DNA of 64,000 bases from Lineus longissimus. Its lineage: Eukaryota; Nemertea; Pilidiophora; Heteronemertea; Lineidae. The DNA lies in the NCBI RefSeq assembly GCF_910592395.1, contig NC_088316.1:11346001-11410000 (forward strand), read 5' to 3'. Under the pieces are notes generated by a model. The model saw only the letters and a list, made by a program, of their open reading frames with translations. It was not told the DNA's origin and did not search any database. Shown one piece after another: positions 34,041-46,012 of the stretch (position 1 is its first letter; the number at the start of each line of letters is the position of its first letter). The position numbers were made by a program, and so were the translations under genes.

Positions 34041-34913
34041 GACTGCAGACTACTCCTTTTTTACTTGACAAAAATGTTTTATATAATCATAATAATCATC
34101 ATGAAGCCATGTAGGTGACAGGCTCTCGACCACCGGCCGTTGAATACAGTCCTCATGCCCTCTAAACTTAACGTTAAAAAAAGTGATGATTTTTAAACGT
34201 GATGAATATTAAAGGGGGCAGTGACCCCAATCTTAGTACGTCTTGTGCCCTATCGCGATCCCCTTGACGCGTACATTGTCAGAAACCCCAAACGAACTCA
34301 CCGCGCATGCTCAGAAACAATGAGGTACCATTCCGAATCGGTACCCAACATGCATTGCGAAATACAAGTAGCGTTGGTAGCTACCACCATTTTGTTAATC
34401 CCTGTTATGTCATCCTTATGTCATAAACTCAGAAATGTTGCTGTCCCCCGCAGCGCCAGATTATTTATGGACGGAAAAAACCCTCATATGTCAAGGATTG
34501 TTTTGTGGAATCTCTGGGCACGTCAGAATATGGTAATCTATCGGCTGGTCTAATGACAATACATTTGTAAATGATAAAAATGGCGGTATTGACGGTGACG
34601 GAGGGAACCAATTCGGTATCGTACACAGACAACCCGACAGACCAACTGCCAGTGGCACATAGGTTGCGGTTAAACACACACAAAAAAAGGTGTATCCACT
34701 TGCACACTATTTAAAGTGCAGTTCGCACAGATGTAGTACGTAGGGCCTACATCACGTGAATCAATAAGGATGTCTTTTGTGACCAGGAGTGTACAACAGT
34801 TTATTTTGCTGAGAAAATCCTTTATGGTTTGGCCTAACAACACCTGTTTGGAAAGTCAAATAGGCTGGTGTCTTCAATAAACCTAAATCAACAACATGAA
34901 CAAGGGGAGTCTG
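34041..34913. other. GC-richer non-coding stretch inside the 23.7 kb element
   Basis: CpG-bearing sequence around 34230-34470 with CGCGCATGCTCAG (NRF1-like). An open frame of 110 codons at 34221 has no family features. It could be promoter-like DNA; nothing further is supported. Confidence 0.3.
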
Positions 34914-34916
34914 ATA

Positions 34917-35627
34917 AGGGCCGTTTAGACGCTTTCCAAAAATACCGCATAAGACCGCATTCCGATCCGATCCGATCGAACCCCATTCCAGACCGGATGT
35001 GGTCTCATTTTAATGTACACGTTTAGACGCTCAACAGCAATGAGGACTGATGTGGACTAATTTATTTTGGTTCCATCAATAATCCGCAGGATGTCGCGGT
35101 GGCGTCACCGATTTAGCGCCACAATGCGGGTTAAAATGGTACTAGGCAAGCTCGTTCTTATGGTAGCTGCTGTCTAGCTTCCGCTGAATGGATTGATCGC
35201 TCCAAATATGTATGAGATCGAAAACAACCGTGTCCGTGAACTTATCCTTCACCATATTGGAATAATGAAAATAAGCCAAGAGAAATACTATAAAACTGAC
35301 AATCCAAACGACGTTAATTCCAGCAAAAATACACGTGTTTATAATGAAAGGAAGTATCGACGAAATACCAAATCCAATACGCATGCGTGTAGGTAAAAAA
35401 ATTTGTCAAGATGAGACCGCATTAGGCCCGATCGCGTTTAGACGACCAAATTTGATCCGGATGCTTCCGGATTAGCCCCGATGGAACCAGCTAAGAGGTG
35501 GACCACTTGAAGACCCGATGGGACCACATGAGACCCGATCGGTTTGCGTTTACACCAGGGAAATTTAGACCGCATTCGGGTTCGATCGGATCTCATCAGG
35601 CCTTTTTTCTGTCGTCTAAACGGCCCT
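34917..35627. mobile_element. 711-bp MITE-like DNA transposon
   Basis: Ends are AGGGCCGTTTAGACG and its reverse complement CGTCTAAACGGCCCT. Both flanks read ATA (34914-34916, 35628-35630), a 3-bp duplication. Subterminal CGATCCGATCCGATC and TTCGGGTTCGATCGG patterns are also partly inverted. No coding capacity. Confidence 0.75.
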
Positions 35628-35630
35628 ATA

Positions 35631-36350
35631 GTGTCCTGTTTGGGTTTATTTATTCTGTTATCTTCGATTAGATTTACCCTGTCAATCAGCACTTGTGATT
35701 ATGTAATGATGCCTTTGAAGCTCTTCCTGGCTTAATGTTTGCCTAATAGCCTAATAGGCTGCCTTTGAAGACGTGTGAGAGTAAAATGAATTAGTTAGGA
35801 ATTTCCAATTATAGCTCTTATGATCATAATCAGGAGGTCGCTGGTTGGATTCTCGGATGGGTTCGTGTTTGTGTTTTAACACAGCTTGCTTCTCTCCATG
35901 ACACAGGAGGAAATTGGTACCAAGCTGGCAGAGACGGCAAAATACATATGAATTTTAGTCATGAGGGCTGCATTAAAAGCAGCAGCTCGGACTGCGTTAC
36001 TTCTAGAGAGTAGATCTTGAAGAGCTTGAATCATGGATGTGATTATTATTTTCATAACTAGGGAGTTCAGATGACGTCATCATTCGTCAACTGATGCCGG
36101 CGAATGCACTGGACAAGTGCAAAAATCAAAGTAATTCTGAGCCAAATAAATACCGTTAATCATGGCAGAAAACTTTCCAATTCTCAATAAAATTATTCTT
36201 CTTATACCTTTCTTGTTGTTACTTCCAAAAACAACCAACGAAATGCCCGAAATCCCGCAAAGAATGGTCCCGTAAGTTGGACTGACCGGACTGACGACGT
36301 TTCAAATATCGCCGCGGCGCCATTTTTGTTGACAAAATGTCGGGAAACCG
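35631..36350. other. Non-coding interval with a CpG-rich end
   Basis: The last ~70 bp (GACGACGTTTC...CGCCGCGGCGCC) is CpG-rich and leads to an ATG at 36338 (MSGNRLIP) that is cut by the next element. This could be the start of a gene, but no splice donor follows within a convincing frame. Confidence 0.3.
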
Positions 36351-36360
36351 TTTGATACCC

Positions 36361-37287
36361 GGCGGGCAGAAAATGCATGCTGCATACCGTCTGCAGACTG
36401 GGGGTTTTCTAATGAGTCAATGGAATCTAAGGTTTGGAATTAGGGGACCATATCAGTAGTTGCTTTGCGCCAACTTTTTTTCAAAGTTTGTTTTCTTATA
36501 TTTGAATTATCTGTGAATCATCTTGCAGGAAGATTTTTTTGGGGTGTGCATGACAGATGACGTACTTAATACAGAACATGTATATTGTATCGGCCTGTTG
36601 TGCCTCGTGCGCCTGGTTGATTGGCCGGCAAGGTTGGGTTCGTTTCAAAGGCAGCATTTCATGATAAAAAGTGCTGAATGACATGGGAAAATATAATTAA
36701 AGATAACAGAATGAAGAAACCCAGGGAACAGAAAACCATTGTATATCAAACACCCACCTTGACAGTTCTCCTCTGTCTCTTGATGTTAAGTGAAAATACC
36801 GGCCTCTTCGACATTCGAAACAGGTGTTGTTAGGCCAAATAAAAAATGTTTTCAGGCAAATGTTTATTACTACAGTCCTGGTCACAAGATACATCCTAGC
36901 TGATTAGCATCATGTAGGCCCTACGTGCTAAATCCGTGCGAGTCACACATACATGTAGCGTGCCAGTGGATGCACTTGGTTCACAGTTAAAGGAATTTAG
37001 GCCTACACCCCAACTCGTGGTGTATCGCAAAGCCTGTTTGCACAACGGCCTAGATAATCTTTGTTCTACCATTTGGCATATACCTGAAATGGCCTCTTAT
37101 TTTTTAGTGTGAAAATCACATGGCAACTGTTGAGATGGTCCCATAATTCCAGATCTTAATTTTAATACAGAAGTTGGCTGAAAGCAACTGCTGATATGGT
37201 CCCCTAATTCCAGACCTTAGAATCTATTGACTCATGAGAAAACCCCCAGTCTGCAGACGGTATGCAGCATGCATTTTCTGCCCGCCG
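36361..37287. mobile_element. 927-bp MITE-like element with ~100-bp inverted ends and a 10-bp duplication
   Basis: The first ~100 bp (CGGCGGGCAGAAAATGCATG...) and last ~100 bp are inverted copies with few mismatches. The flanks are an exact 10-bp direct repeat GTTTGATACC (36351-36360, 37288-37297). Long inverted ends plus a 9-10 bp duplication fit a Mutator-like non-autonomous element. No coding potential inside. Confidence 0.9.
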
Positions 37288-37297
37288 GTTTGATACC

Positions 37298-38488
37298 CTA
37301 CAAGCAGTGTACAACCTGGGTCAAAACTTATACAAAATAGGCCAAAGTCAGCCTCGTTCTGGATTGACCTAGTTTGTGTACTATCTAGTGCATTCCAGTT
37401 TCAATGCACTATGATCTCAGATAGTGCTTTGATAGCTGGGGTCATTATTTGAAATGACTCTGACACAGCCCAAATCGTTTTTTACCTCAATAAACATGCT
37501 TAATATTGTTAGATACATACCACACTACAATCCTAATGCAACATGTATTCCATATAAGCACTTTTGAGAGCATACAATGCATTTCATTGTGAGTACTGTC
37601 CAACACACACCCCACCCCCAACTTCTAATTGGGATAGAAAAAGTTTCTATGTCTAAAACAAGAGACCATTGATGGGAGACCTTTGATTGACATCTTGGCT
37701 GTGGAATTCAACCACTTTTCTCAATGAATATGCACACCCCTTGATGTATAAGGCTTATGAATGGCTGGAGTCCACCCAGCACAGCCCCCTCCCCCTCAAC
37801 TAAACTGTCAATAACATTCTTGGTGGTCAACTTGTGTATGGTATCATGATACAGCCTGGTACATGGACCTTTCTGCTTGATTAATTACACACATTTGGGT
37901 TAATTTGTTTATACACTTGTCTGCTATAATCTCTCAAACTCAGCAGGCTGCTTGTTTGCAAGGCGGCATATTCCTTTGATCTTGTAATAGGGATAGATTT
38001 TGTTTCTGATACTTCAAGTGCAGAAGGTCAATTCCATGGTGTTGACCATGTCTTACTGTAGTGAATGAGTACAATTTACACCCTTTCTGGTCATCAACGA
38101 AGTGGCTATCACATTTTTGATGTTGCTTGTCCAGCTCATTATCAGCCGCTCATTAGCATATTGGCCTAGTAACCATGATGAAACACGTGGTGGTGAAGAT
38201 CAAGTGCTTCCTGCCTTGTCAATTTTGTTACATCTTTCCTGGTTCCAGTTCTTCTGAACAGGTTAAACTTATTTTGTTGTTCCTTTGGTGGATTATATTC
38301 TTACTTCTTTTGGATTATTAATGTTTCACATGTGTAGGCCTATATTCATTCAGTGACCCTTACTTTGATTTATATTTTTCGACCAAAAAAGGAATATGGA
38401 ATGAAATAATTGTTTGGATATTTGGATATTCTTGATTCAATGGATTAGGGATGTTGGGAGGGTGATTTTATTTATTGTACTGCAATAG
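37298..38488. other. Non-coding interval
   Basis: AT-rich. No coding exons, repeats or element ends that I could support. Confidence 0.35.
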
Positions 38489-38509
38489 TGAATTCAATGC
38501 ACATTTCAG

Positions 38510-38715
38510 ATGGACAAACTCCACTTTCCATGCATGGCACTATTATTGTTTACATTCCTAATATAGGTAAACTAGGACATATTATGCATGAATCTATGTC
38601 AGTGGGCAGCCAAGTTTATGCTAACCAGGTATACCAAACCGAGGCTATAATCTGCCAGCAACTGGGTCACTTTGGATATCAGTTACACTTTGGCTACCCA
38701 GAGCACTCACTGAAG
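38510..38715 (+). CDS. Exon of a kinase-family protein (N-terminal domain)
   Basis: Flanked by CACATTTCAG and the donor AAG|GTAACT; it ends at a codon boundary. It encodes about 68 residues including GQTPLSMHGTIIVYIP, LGHIMHESMSVGSQV and QLGHFGYQLHFGYP. From memory, a domain like this precedes the VLFDPKGTP-type segment found at 40754 in multi-copy invertebrate kinases, but I could not check this. The next candidate exon (40754 region) does not join in frame using visible acceptors, so the gene is either broken or missing a small exon. Confidence 0.5.
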
Positions 38716-38749
38716 GTAACTTTGGCGATGCTAGCACGTTTTGTCATTT

Positions 38750-38945
38750 TCCAAGATGGCTGCCATTATCAAAGATGGCCGCCGAGTCAATTTTGTGGAT
38801 TGCTGGGACAAATATTCATTATCTCCAGGTACTGCCCATTAATTTGATACCATACAAGACACACTGCGGTGCAAAAACTGGGCGGCCATCTTGGATAAGG
38901 GCGGCCATCTTGGATTTATGGCGGCCATCTTAATTTTTGAAGGCG
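38750..38945. repeat. Cluster of AAGATGGC / GGCGGCCATCTTG words
   Basis: Five or more copies on both strands within 200 bp: CCAAGATGGCTGCC, CAAAGATGGCCGCC, then GGCGGCCATCTTG, GGCGGCCATCTTGG and GGCGGCCATCTTA. The core AAGATGGCGGC is the known YY1 recognition word. A similar cluster is at 25910-26130. Confidence 0.6.
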
Positions 38946-40211
38946 GCTTTTTTGAAGGATCTTCAATTGTGGTGTTTACGATTCCATCATTTGGTGTCCT
39001 TGTCAAGATATCTGTGTCCTTCTGAGTGGATATTGGAGAATAAAGCAAAGAAAATCTATAATTAATTAGCACAATTACTTTATGCACATGAGCTCATTAT
39101 TATTCAAAATATTGGGTTGCGGTCGACTGATTTGTGTTCCCCATATCATATTCCGTATCTTGGCCAAAAATCATGGTCAGATGTCCAAAAATAATAAATT
39201 TATTGCATTTTCAGTGAAAAAAATGTGTTTTTGGGCTCAAAAAGGGTGCCGTCTCATAGACAAAGGGTTACTCATTATCCCATTGACTTAATGACCAATT
39301 AGGTCAAAAGTTGTCACCTTCAAATTCTCATAGAATGTGAACCGGTAAAGTGTTTTTCAAAATTCTTGTAGCATTTGCTTTCTTAGAGCTGGCTCTTTTA
39401 ATTGAGTGCATTTTGAAACTTGAATTTGAAATATGAGTTTTCTGACTGAACTCCCTATCATAACAACTCTTGCTGTTAATAATACCAAATCCTGACAAAA
39501 TACCAGAGCATCAAACAGGGCCTTTTAAATCGCCTTCCCAAAATTCAGCTACTGACACACGTACCCTCCTCTCCAAAATGGTTCCACCCATCCCATGACT
39601 CCCTTCTATATCTTTAGCTTCAAATAACTTCATTGTTTTACAATCTGATAACTGCACCTGTGCGAGTTTGCATAAAGCAATGGCCCAGCTTCTGACCCTA
39701 TAGTACTAAGGCCTGATATGAACTGATAGCATTAAGCTAATTTTGCTACGATGGTTACATCATTTACTGTTTCACCAGGAGAAGACCACCCCTGTAAAAC
39801 AAACATAAATTGAAGCTCCTTGAAGGGGTGGGCAAAGGTCTTCTTGTTAGTTATATAGCTACCTATTGCATCAAAAAGTCATTTCAAGTTGCTACAGCTT
39901 CAAAGACAGACATCAGTTTGTTTTTACTGTTTTTACTAAGTCATCAGATGAGATGGACCTCTTCACATGGAAGAAGGACAGGAGGTAAGTTGTTCTTGTA
40001 CAATATAGGGCACAAGCCTTTGAAATATAGAGTACAGTACAACCTCTCTATTTCAGACACCCATGGGACTCGGATTTGGTGTCCGCAATGGAGAGGTGTC
40101 CTTAGTAGGGAGTTTATGCCATTATCGTAATTTAATTCTCAACTGTTTTAATCAATTTAATGATGTATACATTGGCATATGAGATTACTTTATTATGATA
40201 CCTTATGACAC
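38946..40211. other. Non-coding interval
   Basis: Short frames only. No supported feature before the 40220 element. Confidence 0.35.
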
Positions 40212-40219
40212 TTCTACTT

Positions 40220-42007
40220 GGGGTGTCTACAAAACCAAGACCCAAGACCCAAGACCCAAGACCTACAAAACCAAGACCCCCACCTACAAAGCCAAGACCT
40301 ACAAAACCAAGACCCCCCACCTACAAAACCAAGACCCCCCACCTACAAAACCAAGACCCTTGTTAGCTCATTTTGTGATAAATGCCAGTGATGTGCTATT
40401 TTTTAATTAGTGGCACAAGTCTCTTTTGAACAACGAGGAAAAAGTATTTTGAATGAGTGTTCAGACAAAACGTTTTTCACCCAGGTAGATGGCAAATAAT
40501 ACATCCTGCATGTAGGCTATGTAAGGTTAAACCTCGCATGGTTACCTGGAGTCGATGGGGAGCAATTAAACTAGTCACACCTCCTGCTGAGACAGATTCA
40601 CAGCATCATAAGCTGTAAAGTCAACAAGCAGTGGACTTCAAACACCTAGAGGTCAACCACCCTTTTATGTTTATCCACCACATACATGATGAGCTGGTAA
40701 ATTTCTGCCCAGAACTATATCTGTTACAATGATTAATTTGTTTACACGGTGCTTTGGTGAGGGGAGGTTTGGTTCTCTTTGATCCCAAGGGTACTCCTAT
40801 TAAACTAGGTCAAGATAGTAAAGCTTACATAACATCAAAGTCATATCATGAGAAGTCAAGAGGCATTTGTTACCAGTTTCCACATAGCTATGCTATAGTG
40901 AGTACCGTTGTTTTTCTCTTGTTTTGGATAGTAATGCTTGTATAACATAACGAAAGGATGCCTTTTAAAATCCCAAGACTCTGTGCTACTAAGAAGGAGT
41001 ACGATTTGTCTGGGTTGAAGACGTTTTCTTGGGATCAGGTACTTTTCGATGAATTGATAGGTGAAGGGGGTTTTGGAAAGGTTCGTTCTGCTGTATTTGG
41101 TGGTGAAAAAGTGGTGATAAAGCAGGCACTGGAGGATGGCTACGAGAAACACTTCGTGAAAGAATGCAGACTCATGAATACATTCAATCATCATAATGTC
41201 ATTGGATTTAAAGGCATCTGTATGCGGCCGCTTTCAATAATGATGGAGTTAGCATTTTTTGACTTTGGGCCTCTTGGATATGATAAGAAGGTACACAATC
41301 TTAGACACTGGCTAATGACAGTAGATGACATGGACAGTAAGTCTATCTATGAACTTATTGACCTGTTTCCAATCATCGGCAAGAATATTGCAAGTGGCCT
41401 GGATTACCTCCATTCGCTAAATGTGGCCCATCGGGATTTGAAGCCAGAAAACATCCTGGTTACAAATAGACACTATTGTGAAATTGACCCGTCAACCGAA
41501 GATTTCATGGTAAAATTTCAAAGTAATCCAGTCCACAATGGTAACTAAATTGTGGTTCTGGACTCTGCAAACTTTCTGGGACACCATGTATAATTTGCAA
41601 GTTGGGCTTGGCAGGACAATGCCTTCTTGCATGTCCTGTTGGTTGGCACCAGTGGATAATGTCCCTGTGACAGAGAAATGCGAGAAATAATCACACGTAT
41701 GAAAAATATGGAAACCAGGACAAGGAGCAGGGTTACCTGGCCCTGATCTGCAAATCTGCAAATCAGTTTGGATTATGCTTGTTCACGGGTCTTGGTTTTG
41801 TAGATGGGGGTCTTGGTTTTGTAGGTCTTGATTTTGTAGGTCTTGGTTTTGTAGGTCTTGGTTTTGTAGGTCTTGGTTTTGTAGGTCTTGGTTTTGTAGG
41901 TGGGGGTCTTGGTTTTGTAGGTCTTGGTTTTGTAGATGGGGGGTCTTGGTTTTGTAGGTCTTGGGTCTTGGGTCTTGGGTCTTGGGTCTTGGTTTTGTAG
42001 ACACCCC
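40220..42007. mobile_element. 1.8 kb element with 7-bp iterons at both ends, enclosing kinase exons
   Basis: Starts GGGGTGTCTACAAAA and ends with the reverse complement. The flanks are TTCTACTT on both sides (40212-40219 and 42008-42015; a ninth base G is ambiguous). Inside each end are four tandem CCAAGAC units, then further CTACAAAACCAAGACC repeats (to ~40360 on the left, from ~41785 on the right). An 8-bp duplication fits hAT-like elements among others. The enclosed 1.4 kb holds two kinase-family exons. Two readings are possible: one element that has captured the exons, or a short foldback element later split by a second insertion. Confidence 0.7.
40754..41548 (+). pseudogene. Truncated protein kinase (exons inside the 1.8 kb element)
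   Basis: First exon to about 40897: GGLVLFDPKGTPIKL, YHEKSRGICYQFPHSYA, followed by a consensus GTGAGT. The second part from 40958: FKIPRLC, FSWDQVLFDELIGEGGFGKV (glycine loop), VVIKQ (ATP-site lysine), and HRDLKPENILV (canonical catalytic loop). The frame ends at 41548, just after a possible donor (AATG|GTAACT). The DFG and APE segments are absent from the element, so no complete kinase can be made. Read with the 38510 exon, it looks like the middle of one gene type, distinct from the HQD/DLG kinase at 652-4777. Confidence 0.65.
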
Positions 42008-42016
42008 TTCTACTTG

Positions 42017-42850
42017 AGGCGATTTGGAATCGCCGACATAGCTAATTGATGTGTATGTTTCTCATATGCAGTGTACAACCTTAATTAGTTGCAGTAACAG
42101 CAAGTAATTTAAGGCACTACACATCATACTTTATTCTTTGTAATTAGAGCTTTAAAGGGACAAACAACAGATTGTAATTATTGATACAATATAAGAAGAT
42201 GGCTTGGCATTGTAATACATAGAGAAGATGAGGAGTGCTGAACTTATCAAATTCACCCAACTCTATAATCAACTGAGTAAAGAGTCTAATTGTGTTCACT
42301 AATTATGCAAATTTCTCAACCGCTAGACCTACTCGATCCTCTAAAGCACACTCGGGAAGCCATGGTTTAGTGTTTACTGTCCGCAATTGTGAGGTGATTG
42401 GAACAAAAAGTCACCAGCGCCATATCCGTAATTCGGAGTAGAGGTGTCCGCCAAATAAAGGTTTTACTTATTGGAAATGATTTAGAAAAAAATCAGGACT
42501 GAACGGACATGTGTGGCAGAGGTGTCCACAATTATACACGTGCATATACAATGAATCTCCCATTCCCATAAGGCATAAGTTCAATTCAGTTTATCACAAC
42601 AGCGCTCAGATCATTCAATGGTAGTATTCCTTGCCATAGCAATCACCTTCCCTACTTTCATAGTCCTTTGCTGGCCATAACCCTATCGTAGAATTTAACC
42701 GAAAAGTGGGGGCTTAAAGTACGCAACACTTTGCTCATAATATGACACAGGCTTATTCATTCAGCAGTTATATACTCGTCAATGCTGATGATGAAAAAGG
42801 TTCTCAGACTATAATTTTCTTTACTCATCAAATCCCATTTTCCTTTTCAG
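42017..42850. other. Non-coding interval
   Basis: AT-rich. No frame or element end that I could support. Confidence 0.35.
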
Positions 42851-42958
42851 GCAAGTAGAACACCATGGATCTAATTCAATACACAAAAGAAGGAAGACAC
42901 AAATATCAACTTCAAGAAAAACAACCCCCTCCTCCAGAGATCCATATGACATCGACAG
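42851..42958 (+). CDS. Exon-like segment, basic Ser/Lys/Arg-rich
   Basis: Lies between TTCCTTTTCAG and GTTAGC. It is open in one frame across its 108 nt (QVEHHGSNSIHKRRKTQIS...DPYDID). The splice signals are good but there is no partner exon that I can assign. It may be the 3' remainder of the 38510 gene or part of the 23.7 kb element's own gene. Confidence 0.3.
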
Positions 42959-43017
42959 GTTAGCGAGCTTCCATCCAGATCGGTTTAGAGTTCAAACCTT
43001 GCATTCAGCCACACTTA

Positions 43018-43100
43018 TTTCATTTGTTGGATTACGGAATCGCCGCACATCAAAACCCAAAAGTGGAAAAAAAGTTCCGCACTACCATTTTCATTCCCAT
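43018..43100. repeat. Relic of an end related to the 27452-33666 element
   Basis: TTTCATTTGTTGGATTACGGAATCGCC resembles the left end of the 27452 element (TATTTGTTGGATTAC, then AATCCGCCGACC) over about 30 bp. No coding gene or second end is attached. Confidence 0.35.
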
Positions 43101-44086
43101 TTTCAAACCCTTTTTATTTCCCGTTGATTATTCCAAACACCAAGTCCCAATGAAATGTACAAATCCAACTTCGGATTAAGGTTTTGTCAGTATAAGTACG
43201 ACGATACTCGCAAGAAAAAAAATAAAACAACATGTGGCAGACAATAATCCCAGCAAAAAATTGTTGCAAGCAATAATATTGTTATTCAGAGTTGGCCTAC
43301 CTTAATTACGATTTTACTATTTTAGGAAAAAGTTCACTTCACCTGGTTATTTCTTTAATTTTGTTAAAAAGCACTGGTCTGAGGCTACAAAATCATAGCT
43401 TTGACAAATATTTTTGATGAATATGACTGACTTGTGAGCTTGATTTTGATCAATGTCCAACTGACATCACTGAACTACCGACATGGCTTTTCTGGTGCAC
43501 ACCTGCTACTGTGCATAGTTATGTGCTCCTATGCCATCATTTGGAATGTGTTTGGCGGGAACAGGTGTAGTCAGTTTTTATGTCCTTTATGTCCAGTTCC
43601 AAGTTGATGTCTACAAGAGGCACAAGCACTGTCTTATCCCTAAACTTATACTTATAACTTATAGGATTTCCGGAATACGTCATCAACTACGGACCGCTAC
43701 ATTTCCCACCAGTTGCGTTATGGGATAAGCCCAATATACCCTCCAATAAATACCCGCCTAATGCTTCAAAGGCTATCATTTAGTACTGTAATACTTTAAA
43801 TGGAATCTGCAACGAAGATATAAAGGCCTGGTTTTGTCAGAATCCGTGAAAACAAAGCACAAGTCAAGAAGAAAAGCATGTTTTGTAGGGCCTTTCACTA
43901 ATAGATGCGTCAAATTGTTATCCCCGGGCCTAATTCAATCATTTCAAACTAATCCACCGAGTTATAGACGGATTACTTGTACCATCTGGGTAACACGTCA
44001 CCAACCACTGCGGTTCTCTCATAAGGATCATATCAGTCGCAGGACGCAGGATGTCCTGCAGCGTCCTGCAGGACGGGGCCCATCTC
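43101..44086. other. Non-coding interval
   Basis: No supported gene. Near 44040-44075 there is a small palindrome-rich patch (GTCCTGCAGCGTCCTGCAGGAC). Confidence 0.35.
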
Positions 44087-45050
44087 AACAGATGTTGAAA
44101 AGAAATGAGGAATTTTAGGAATTATAGGATTCATCTCAGTTGTGTGATCTCTACATATTCAGAAAATGAAGTGGAATGAAAATCGGGAACCATCTCAGCT
44201 GTGTGATCTGATTTTTACAGACAGATTTTTGGTTGTTCATGGGGGAGTTGTGTACAGAAAGGAGTCTGTTTAAAGGGGAGTTGTATTGAGGGGATTGCTG
44301 GTTAATGCGAGTAGGCCCAGTGTGCAGGGGTGTGCTGAGGGGTTGGGTTTTAAAGGGGAGTTGTGTTGAGGTTGAAAAAACACCCTCAACAGAAGTGCCG
44401 ATTTAGATACCTAACCCTTCAAATCAGCTCCTCTTCTATCAAACCCCTCAACACAACTCAACTTAAAAACATCAAACACTTCAACAGAATTATAGCTTAA
44501 AGGGGTAGACCGTTCGACTAATCGTGGTCCGAATAATAGAAATTCACCTGTACACAATGCCGTAGTGTAGTTATTAAGCGTAGGAATTTGCTGAAACTTG
44601 GTGTTTATCATGGTGTTTGTAAATCAGTCTAAACAACGGTAGTGCTGAAGTTATAATAATTCAGTGCGTATTTTCGAAATTGGCATATGCCTTTAAAATA
44701 CCAAACCCCTATCACAACTCCTCTTTAAGTACCTAACACCCAACATAACCCCCCTTTAAACGTAACTTCCCTCAACAAATCACCCATTCATACACCAAAC
44801 CCCTGAATTCGAACATGTCTCCTCCCCTCAACTCAACTTCCCTTTGATGTAAAACCAAATCCAGAGACAACCTTTTAGGTACACTGCAGCTCCCTCATGA
44901 ACAACCATGAATGAAATGGCCAGGGCCATTGTGCTCACCTCATGTGGAGGAAAGATGGATAAAGAGCATGGTATTGTGTCATGTAGTGCTAGGTTTGATG
45001 TAGGTCCAAGCAATTACAATTTCCCCAAAATGGCCAATTTACAGTACATT

Positions 45051-45940
45051 CGACCTCTGTGACCTTGAAAAGCAGGTCAAATCAAAGAAGACCCGGGTGA
45101 CACATTGAATGGTTGTTAGAATTAGATGTACCTATGATATAAAATTGGTGCCAATCGGGCAAGTCATTACTAGGAATAATGTCATTTTGAAGAATTTAGG
45201 ATTTGGCCCCCTCCCTGGAGGCCAAACGGCAAATCAGATCGCACCAAACTTCAGTACCTGAGATCACCTGACCAAGGGGTACATGTGTACTTAATTTGTG
45301 ATCAATAGTCATTGCAGTTAAGAAACGTGCCATAGTTACAGCCTGACGGCCAATTTATGCCATTTGACCTCTGTGACCTTGACAAGAAGGTCAAATTAAA
45401 AACCTGTGTGACATTTACTGTATGGTGGTTAGATGTACCCATGATATCAAATTGGTGGCAATCGGGCAAGAAGTTAAGGAATAATCACATTTTTAAGGTT
45501 TTTGGATTTTGCCCCCTGGTGGTCAAGTGATGAATCATATTGGACCAAACTTCGGTCCCTGAGATCACCTGACTAAGGGGTAAATGTGTACCAAATTTGG
45601 TATCAATAGTCATTGCAGTTTAGAAACGTGCCATCGTTACATCCTAATGGCCAATTTACACCATTTGACCTCTGTGACCTTGAAAAGGAGGTCAAATCAA
45701 AAACCCGGAGGATATATGATGCACCTTTGCTAGAAGTACCTACCATATTTTTTTCAAAATTTCCCGACTACTATTAAGGGAGATATTGCATATTTTCACT
45801 TTTAACGTTTGGCCCCCTGGTGGCCAAACCATGAAACGAATCGGACCGAAACTTGGTCTCCAAGGTGTCATTACATAAGGGTACATGTGCACCAAGTTTC
45901 AACTCAATAGCTCTAACAGTTACGAAACGTGCCCTGCTAA
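45051..45940. repeat. ~300-bp tandem units carrying TGACCTCTGTGACCTTG
   Basis: Three units, each with a block at 45051, 45361 and 45661 reading (T/C)GACCTCTGTGACCTTGA followed by (A/G)AGGTCAAAT. Shared flanks include CATTGCAGTT..AGAAACGTGCCAT and GGCCCCCTGGTGGTCAA-type text. A fourth copy lies outside the element at 57113. Two TGACCT half-sites spaced by 3 form a DR3-like nuclear receptor site. Confidence 0.75.
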
Positions 45941-45942
45941 CG

Positions 45943-45959
45943 GACGACGGACGACGACG

Positions 45960-46000
<41 letters not shown>

Positions 46001-46012
46001 ACGACGGACGCC
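45943..46012. repeat. GAC-triplet microsatellite and terminal hairpin
   Basis: An ACG/GAC triplet run, followed at 46028-46052 by AGCTCACCTCTGCTAAGAGGTGAGCT, a near-perfect hairpin that ends the repeat unit. Confidence 0.85.

Noticed and set aside
34221-34553. 110-codon frame in the CpG-richer patch
   Set aside because: Composition explains the open frame; no motifs, no splice or start context worth calling.
36338-37343. Calling a gene from the ATG at 36338
   Set aside because: After removing the MITE the frame ends within 20 codons and no donor site follows; kept only as a remark.
40132-42004. Repetitive Gly-Phe-Val or Lys-Thr-rich frames in the CCAAGAC repeats
   Set aside because: They are translations of simple tandem DNA repeats at the element ends, not genes.
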